Assembly: GCA_014843695.1 (NCBI GenBank)
Contig: CM026386.1
Location: forward strand, 81,946,129-82,010,128
Length of the DNA stretch: 64,000 nt
Source: Archivesica marissinica
Lineage: Eukaryota; Mollusca; Bivalvia; Venerida; Vesicomyidae
Direction: 5' to 3'
Positions 41,701-50,700 of this stretch are shown here, piece after piece. The stretch's first letter is position 1. Each line of letters starts with the position of its first letter. A program made the position numbers and the translations under genes. The notes below the pieces were generated by a model that had not been told where the DNA came from, made no database searches, and saw only the letters and a program-made list of their open reading frames with translations.

Positions 41701-44700
41701 TGGATTCCAGGTAATAATGTTTGAGAAAGTAGACCTTTTAGGTATTGAAAGGGGAGATAACTGGATTCCAGGTAATCATGTTTGAGAAAGTAGACCTTTT
41801 AGGTATTGAAAAGGGAGATAACTGGATTCCAGGTAATGATGTTTGAGAAAGTAGACGTTTTAGGTATTGAAAGGGGAGATAACTGGATTCCAGGTAATGA
41901 TGTTTGAGAAAGTAGACTTTTTGGGTATTGAAAGGGGAGATAACTGGATTCCAGGTAATGATGTTTGAGAAAGTAGACCTTTTAGGTATTGAAAGGGGAG
42001 ATAACTGGATTCCAGGTAGTGATGTTTGAGAAAGTAGACCTTTTAGGTATTGAAAGGGGAGATAACTGGATTCCAGGTACTGATGTTTGAGAAAGTAGAC
42101 CTTTTAGGTATTGAAAGGGGAGATAACTGGATTCCAGGTAATGATGTTTCAGAAAGTAGACCTTTTAGGTATTGAAAGGGGGAGATAACTGGATTCCAGG
42201 TACTGATGTTTGAGAAAGTAGACCTTTTAGGTATTGAAAGGGGAGATAACTGGATTCCAGGTAATGATGTTTGAGAAAGTAGACCTTTTAGGTATTGAAA
42301 GGGGGAGATAACTGGATTCCAGGTAATGATGTTTGAGAAAGAAGATGTTTTAGGTATTGAAAGGGGAGATAACTGGATTCCAGGTAGTGATGTTTGAGAA
42401 AGAAGATGTTTTAGGTATTGAAAGGGGAGATAACTGGATTCCATGTAATGATGTTTGGGAAAGTAGACTTTTTGGTTATTCAACTGGGCTTTTTTTAAGC
42501 TTGTTGGTCATGGAATAATTTACAACGTTCAACATGTACTAATAACATTATTTTACACTACAATGACTGTTAATGTTGTCAACAGTCAGTGGATAATTTT
42601 ACCCCTAACCGTATACAGTCAAACTTGCTGGAAAGACCATGTCTATTAAAAGACCACTTGTATTAAGAGACCACTTTTTCAGTTCCGGTTTACATTGTTA
42701 AATAAATAACAAATTAGCCTGTATTAAGAGACCATTCCTGATTAGAGACCGCTTTTTGCCCTTCCCTTTGGTGGCCTCTTAATACGAGGTCGACTGTAGT
42801 AATTTATATTTTGTGCATTCATGTTTATTATTTCTTCATCAGATCAAATGCATGAGTGAGGATGGTGTACATAACTGTAGTCGAAGTACAAATGGTTCCA
42901 CTCATAGTGTGAAGGTAGAGGGGCTGGTACCCGGGGTCAACTATAACATAGAAATTGCTGCTCAAACTCGCAAAGGTGTTGGAAAATTCAGTTCTGCATA
43001 TTCTGTTGGTATGAATACGTTTTCTCTTTCTGTGTTGTTCATTGTAGGTAGAGTAGTTTGAAACTTTATCAACACGTTAAAGCGACATTACATTGCAAAA
43101 ATAAAATAAAATGCATTTTTTCACATATAAATGCATTGCTGCTACAAATTCTTCCGAATGCATTCGAACACTAACATTGAATCAATAAACAGTGTGTGTG
43201 TGTGGTCTACAAATATTCAAAATTGAAAGAAGGATTTCATATAACTGTCATTATGCTCCTGAATTGACGTTTGTGTGTCATCGGAGTTAATACTAAGCGC
43301 GAGATAATGTCGCTTAGAGATAATTTAACTAAGATTAGTCTACAAATAAATATGCATAGGCACACATGTGAGATATAATGGGAAATCTGTACCATAAATC
43401 GTGATATTCAGGATACACGAGTTGTATTACGCATGCATGTTGACCGTATTTACATTATTTTGTTATGTCAGCAAACTGCCTATACGACGTTTGTTTATTA
43501 GTTGAACTACTCAGTTTTTGAGGCAAATATTTGGAAACAAATTATACCATATAATAGGAAAATACATTCTGTAGAAATTTGAGTTTTCACTGATGTAGTG
43601 TCGCTTTAAGCTAACTATTGATTGGTTTAATCAGTATTTTATTATCCAGTAAGGAAACTTACATTTATAGTGTTGTTCATTTATACATTGTAACTATATG
43701 TATGTGCATAGTTAAATTAAGCAATAACAGTACAAGTTATTTAACCCTTAACCTGCCAATTAAATTGGACGGAATGTGCAAACAAAGTAGATCCTGATCA
43801 GCTTAACAAACTTCCAAACAACTGGTTAGCTTATCAAACCGATAACTTCCAAACAACTGGTTAGCTTAACAAACTGATAACTTCAAAACAACTTGTTAGC
43901 TTAACAAACTGATAATTTCAAAACAGTTTCATTTTGCCACATTTTGACCCCCAGCTTATGGCCATGATCGACTTATGGCCTGGTATTTGTGGTACGGTCG
44001 AAACGTTGGATTTGTTATAGAGTTTGCAAACCCATCCATGTGCTGTATCATGTATTCAACTGGTACATGCATTCATTTACTGTTAATTATCTACTAGTTC
44101 AACATTTGTTTGTTGCTATTTCAGGACCCGAGCAGAATCAGATAACGAAGGAGCCGTGGTTTATTGGCATGATCGGTGCACTAGGCGGCATTCTGTGGCT
44201 GGGACTGTGTATATTTACTGTATGGTTGTGTAAGAGTAGGAAACGCAGGAAGAAACTTAAAGAACAGTGGTACACTGGTGGTCCGAGGCCTAGTGACAAA
44301 CCACAGGAAAGGTAAGAACACATATATGGTATACAGGGTTGGGGGAAGACCTGGTGACAAATATTAGAGAAAGAACAGGATATATATGAGCTATCATGAT
44401 AAAGCACAGGAAAGATCAGGGACAATAAGTTTTATGATAGTAGTTTATGATAACCTGTCTTCAACAGCCAGCCAAGGCAATCACAGAAAGTAGCTGCTTA
44501 GCACAGGTAAGTACTTAATTTAGATCAAGTGTATAATAAAACAACTTATTGGGAATCTGGAAACTGGCTGCTTAATACAGGTTGGCTGCTTAACGAAGGT
44601 GATCACTAACACAGGTTTGACTGTATTCCTACATTAATCAGTTTAATTAGGTTTTCTGCATAATAGCAATATAATTTTATTAATTAATTTCAAAAGTAAA

Positions 44701-47700
44701 GTTGCTTTAACCTAATGCTGGTATATAATCCATCAGTTACAAGGATGGAGTTAGTGCACGAGTCCAGGTTGTGGGTTTGAGTCCTGACAGTGACTTGCCC
44801 AATTTTGTTACACACGCTACAACTAATTAATATCATGGGAGATTTCATTAATATTCATTAGCATCCATAGAGTACTATGTTTATATTCCAGGAATGGTAG
44901 TATTGTACGGAAGGGATATGGTGTAAAGGATGGTAGTTTTCATGACAGTAACGGTGAGTACTGATGGACTGGTATCTATATAGTTAGTTTATACACATTT
45001 ATCTTAGCTCGATATAGTTAGTTTATACACATTTATCTTAGCTCGATATAGTTAGTTTATACACATTTATCTTAGCTCGATTGCAAAACAAGTACTTACA
45101 ACTTATATTAATCATTCTTGAGACCTCAATATATGAAACCACCACTCTATATACCAGTAACTGTGATAGAGGACTAGAATTGTGATGCAGATAAGTAAGT
45201 ATCGCTTGAAACAAAATGATAACCGAATTGATGTGTACTATATAGACAACCATATCAAATAATTTTTTTACAAATATAAAATAGTAATACAGTCTACATC
45301 CGTTATGGCAAAGTCGGTTATGTCGTATTCTCCGGTTATCACGAAGTCGGATCAAATTCCCATTCGAGACACCATCATTGTACGTATAACTGGTTCCGTT
45401 TATATCGAATATAAGTATTTTGTTCAGTTCGACGGAATTCGACATAACGGATGTAGACTGTACATGTGATTATGTTTATTTCAGATTCTGGATTACCGGC
45501 CGAGTTTAATATGTTACTGCAGCAGTCGCAGCAACACAACTGTAGCGACGAGAAGTCAGACATGATGTATAACATGGCTCGGGACGGCAACCATCCAGAG
45601 ATGAAGACCTTTTACCAGCAGTCCGGCCCAGTGACACCATATGCCACAACTGCGTTACTGCAGGCTCAAGCACAGGCTCAGAATACCAGAAAACAGGTAC
45701 ACAAGAGGTCAATGGGATAAGTCACAGCTGAAATAGTTGTAGAAAACAATAAATACTTGTAGAGTATTGAAGGCATAAGTAAAACATGGATATAATTGGG
45801 GCTATTCAAAAGGCATAAGTAAAACATGGATATAATTGGGGCTATTCAAAATGCATAAGTAAAACATGGACATAATTGGGCTATTCAATAGTCATAGGTA
45901 AAACATTGATATAATTGGAGCTATTCAAAAGGCATAAGTAAAACATGGATATAATTGGGCTATTCAAAAGGCATAAGTAAAACATAGATATAATTGGGGC
46001 TATTCAAAAAGGCATAAGTAAAACATAGATATAATTGGAGCTATTCAAATGGCATAAGTAAGACATAGATATAATTGGAGCTATTCAAATGGCATAAGTA
46101 AGACATAGATATAATTGAGGCTGTTCAAATGGCATAGATAAAACATGGATATAATAGAGGCTATTCAAATGGAATAAGTAAGACATGGATATAATTGGGG
46201 CTATTCAAATGGCATAGATAAAACATGGATATAATTGGGGCTATTCAAATGACATAGATAAAACAATGATATAATTGGGGCTATTCAAATGGCATAGATA
46301 AAACATGGATATAATTGGGGCTATTCAAATGGCATAGATAAAACATATATGAGTAGTGGCATACATAAAACATGTGTCCATGTAAGAGGGCATTTCAAAG
46401 TGAGGTATAGCATGTGTATGGCATTTCAGTTATGTCGTTATGTGATTGAAACCTATCTGATCAGTAACCAAATAATAACATTTTACATTTCCATTAAGAA
46501 TGTTTTTGGATATGATGGAATATTCACTTTCGAAGTGTTTTTGTTCAGAATTGAATGTACTGTGTTTCTGTATATGCTTATCAACACATAGAAGTTAAAA
46601 TATGTGTTTTGTATTTCTTACAGTCCGTAGAGCAGATGTTTCGCCCAATCAACCAGGCCAGTGTACAGTATAGCGGTGGTTCCGGGGATTCAAACATGGA
46701 GCGATCGATAACTACAGGTATATATACCACCTTGAATAATGTATAGCTTCATAATCCTATATACATGTCGTTCTAACTTTCTAGCATGTAGAATACTGTA
46801 ATAACACAACACAACAATAATAAAACAGACATAAATAATTTTCCAACAAATAAAAATTTAACTTTTTTTTCCAAAATATTTTGTGCTTGTTTCTCGTTTC
46901 ACTGTATCAACATTTCATAGTAAATACATGTTGTTGTATCAACATTTCATAGTAAATACATGTTGTTGTATTGGTCGAGTAGGGTGGTATAGCAGTTGGA
47001 AATAGACAAATGAGGCTTTGTGTCTAGTAGTTACAACTTCCAGCAGACAGTAGTGGAAGTGATACTATCGGCTGATTTGGCAGAATAATGAGAGAATAAT
47101 CGACTATGAAAATAGAACTTTGATATTCTCCTTTGCTAAACCTTCAAATATTATTTGGAGAATGTCGATTGATACCAATACCAATAATATCTTGTGAACC
47201 ATTCTATGTTAGATGTGTCGATTGAATCTCGAGAACGCAACAGAAGTCCCGCCGGAGACAGTGGTCAATTGTCAGGTAGTTACACTGCTTCATGCTATGT
47301 ATTACCCAAAGAATCCTTCACTCGCATTGCTGTATCTATAAATAACCCAGAGAATCCTTCACTTGCATTGCTGTATCTATAAATAACCCAGAAAATCCTT
47401 CACTTGTATTGCTGTATCTATAAATAACCCAGAAAATCCTTCACTTGCATTGCTGTATCTATAAATAACCCAGAGAATACTTCACTCGCATTGCTGTATC
47501 TATAAATAACCCAGAGAATCCTTCACTAACCTTGCTGTATCTATAAATAACCCAGAGAATCCTTCACTAGCATTGCTGTATCTATAAATAACCCAAAGAA
47601 TCCTTCACTTGCATTGCTGTATCTATAAATAACCCTGAGAATCCTTCACTTGCATTGCTGTATCTATAAATAACCCAGAAAATCCTTCACTTGCATTGCT

Positions 47701-50700
47701 GTATCTATAAATAACCCAGAAAATCCTTCACTTGCATTGCTGTATCTATAAATAACCCAAAGAATCCTTCACTTGCATTGCTGTATCTATAAATAACTCA
47801 GTGAATCCTTCACTAACCTTGCTGTATCTATAAATAACCCAGAGAATCCTTCACTAGCATTGCTGTATCTATAAATAACCCAGAGAAACCTTCACTAACC
47901 TTGCTGTATCTATAAATAACCCAGAGAATGCTTCACTAGCATTGCTGTATCTATAAATAACCCAGAGAAACCTTCACTAACCTTGCTGTATCTATAAATA
48001 ACCCAGAGAATACTTCACTTACATTGCTGTATCTATAAATAACCCAAAGAATCCTTCACTAGCATTGCTGTATCTATAAATAACCCAGAGAATCCTTCAC
48101 TAGCATTGCTGTATCTATAAATAACCCAGATAATCCTTCACTAGCATTGCTGTATCTATAAATAACCCAGAGAATCCTTCACTAGCATTGCTGTATCTAT
48201 AAATAACTCAGAGAATCCTTCACTAACCTTGCTGTATCTATAAATAACCCTGAGAATCCTTCACTAACCTTGCTGTATCTATAAATAACCCAGAGAATCC
48301 TTCACTAGCATTGCTGTATCTATAAATAACCCAGAGAATCCTTTACTCACATTGCTACATCTATTAATAACCCGGAGAATCCTTCCCTTTCATTTGATGT
48401 ATATATAATCCTTCACTTGCAGTGCTGTATATTATATAAATAACCCAGAGAATCCTTCACTTGCATAGCTGCATCTATAAATAACCCTGAGAATACTTCA
48501 CTCGGTTGCCCATATGAGCGACGCCTCCTGATGAGATTAGTCATTTTAGATTTTTGGATGATAGTGCAATGATACAGACAGAGACCCATTCCAGAGTCTC
48601 CTCTTGTTCTTTTACATGCACAGTGTAAAGCACCGACACGAGCCCTCGGTCTAAAGTCCCATCTGAAAGACTGTTAATTTTATTAGGGTCAGACCGGGGA
48701 TCGAACCTGCGATCCCTGGAATACCAGTCCAGCGTGTTAACCTGTACAGATCCCTCTTGCAGAATATTTAATGTACTATTTTATACATTATATTCAGTTT
48801 ACTTCGTAGATGAATTGACAGGATACAACTGTAAGATATCCCCACACTACATTAATGCATAATGTTCTATCTTACACAACTAACAAAGGTCCGGTCTAAT
48901 CTACGCACTTGCTTTGTATTGAATACTAACATTCTCCACTATGTATGCTTTGATATTCTATTGTTTCACGGAGTAGGTCTACGCTAGATTATTTAGGCAC
49001 GGTTTTAGTTTGCTGTGATGCATGTCTGAAGAGCTGTTGTGGTTATCACATGCAAGAAGACATAAAAACCACTTCATTTGTGATAAGATCTATTGTTCTT
49101 ATAAATCTGAATAAATTATTAGTGAAAAAATATAATATGAGACAATATAATCACGATTTCAAATAATTCACTCCTCAGAATATTTGGCTGTGCAGCACAT
49201 TCTATGTAAACACACAATGAGAGACATTACTGGTTTTTCTATTACCTCCCTTAATGGATAAAGTCAGATTTATCCCGAAATGTATACTGGTCCTTTTAGT
49301 TGGAATCCTTTGTTTTTACTGTTTTCGTCGAACCAGATGTTGCGTTAATTGTGTTAATTAATTGAACCAATTTTTACAGTTTTTACAGTTTTCCATTGAA
49401 AAGGATATATGTCGAGATTTAATAATTTCATAATTAGAAGATGAGAATACAGATAAAATTGGAAAACATGTGGTGCAAAGGAAACAACGATAAAAACAGA
49501 GGAAACCAATTAAGAGGACCAATAAACTTTTAGGAGTATTCAGTGGCAGTAACTGACTAATATTTCTCGTTGGGGCTTTAAGGTATCTGTGTGAAATTTA
49601 ACATGTGTGTCTAGGGTATTGAGTTTGAAAAAACATGTCTACCTTCTAGTTCTAATGGTGTTGTGTTTATACAGGTATCTGGGCTTCAAAATATTGTTGA
49701 GAATAGGTAGAATGTACATGTATGTTTAGGTACCAATTCCACTTTTGTTATGGCTCTAGGCCAGGGAAATACAGCAAATGGCTGCTTAGCGCGGTTACCT
49801 TTCTAGTAGAGGTCAAATATATCATAGATAGCTGTGATACTCTTTGTATGCTGAGTAAAATAAAGACTATAAATAGTTGTAGCAGACGACAATTCATTAA
49901 TGTGTTTTTCTTATTTGTAGCTGAAAAATCGGGAAATATATCATGGAATTTAATTAGAATTCTGTCGTTTTTACACAATTCTAATGAAATGACATATTTG
50001 ACTGTTATTTTCACCGCTAGCATGTGGAGCTAGTACAGGTTGGCTACGTAATATAGGTGACCCCTAACACAGGCTTGACTGTATTTGCAAGGTATACTAT
50101 TTACGTGTATATATTTGGTTATTTTCTGTTACAGATGAGACCGGTCATCTGATCAAACAGCTGAGGAAGCCTGGCTACCGGCCCGGAATGTCGCAGAATG
50201 CGCCCGTCGTCAACTGGAATGACGTTCTGCCTCCGCCGCCCACCCATCCACCTAGCGATGGGGAGTACTTGCAGGATGACCAGCTGTATTCAGAGATCCC
50301 AGAGGATCGAGCGCAAAGCCCTCTGTCTCCAGTCTCCATGGCACAGATGTCGGCGTGTTCGTGCCCAGTCTCTCATCCTCACCAGATGCAGAACTTCAGT
50401 CCCGGAACGTACTCGGATAATTGTAACAGGTGTCAGTCATTAAGGAACTTTGATAATAGACCTTATTCCCCGCAACAGCTAGCCCAGCTGCAGAGACAAC
50501 ACGCACTGCTGCCAGACATGTCACGGACCCTGGGGCCCCCAACCCGCGCTCCAGGTAGTCAGAGAGGTGGTGGAACACCTATATATCTCCATGGATATGC
50601 ACAGCCCTGGGATTCCCAGCCCCTACCCCTTCCAAGGGGTCCCTATGAATATGATTATGCCCAAGTTCCGAGAGAGGATGGATACAATTATACCCAACCC

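Noticed and set aside
47290..48500. TATAAATA in each unit as repeated promoters.
   Set aside because: An AT-rich minisatellite in the middle of an intron. No initiator or downstream gene, and one motif is not enough.
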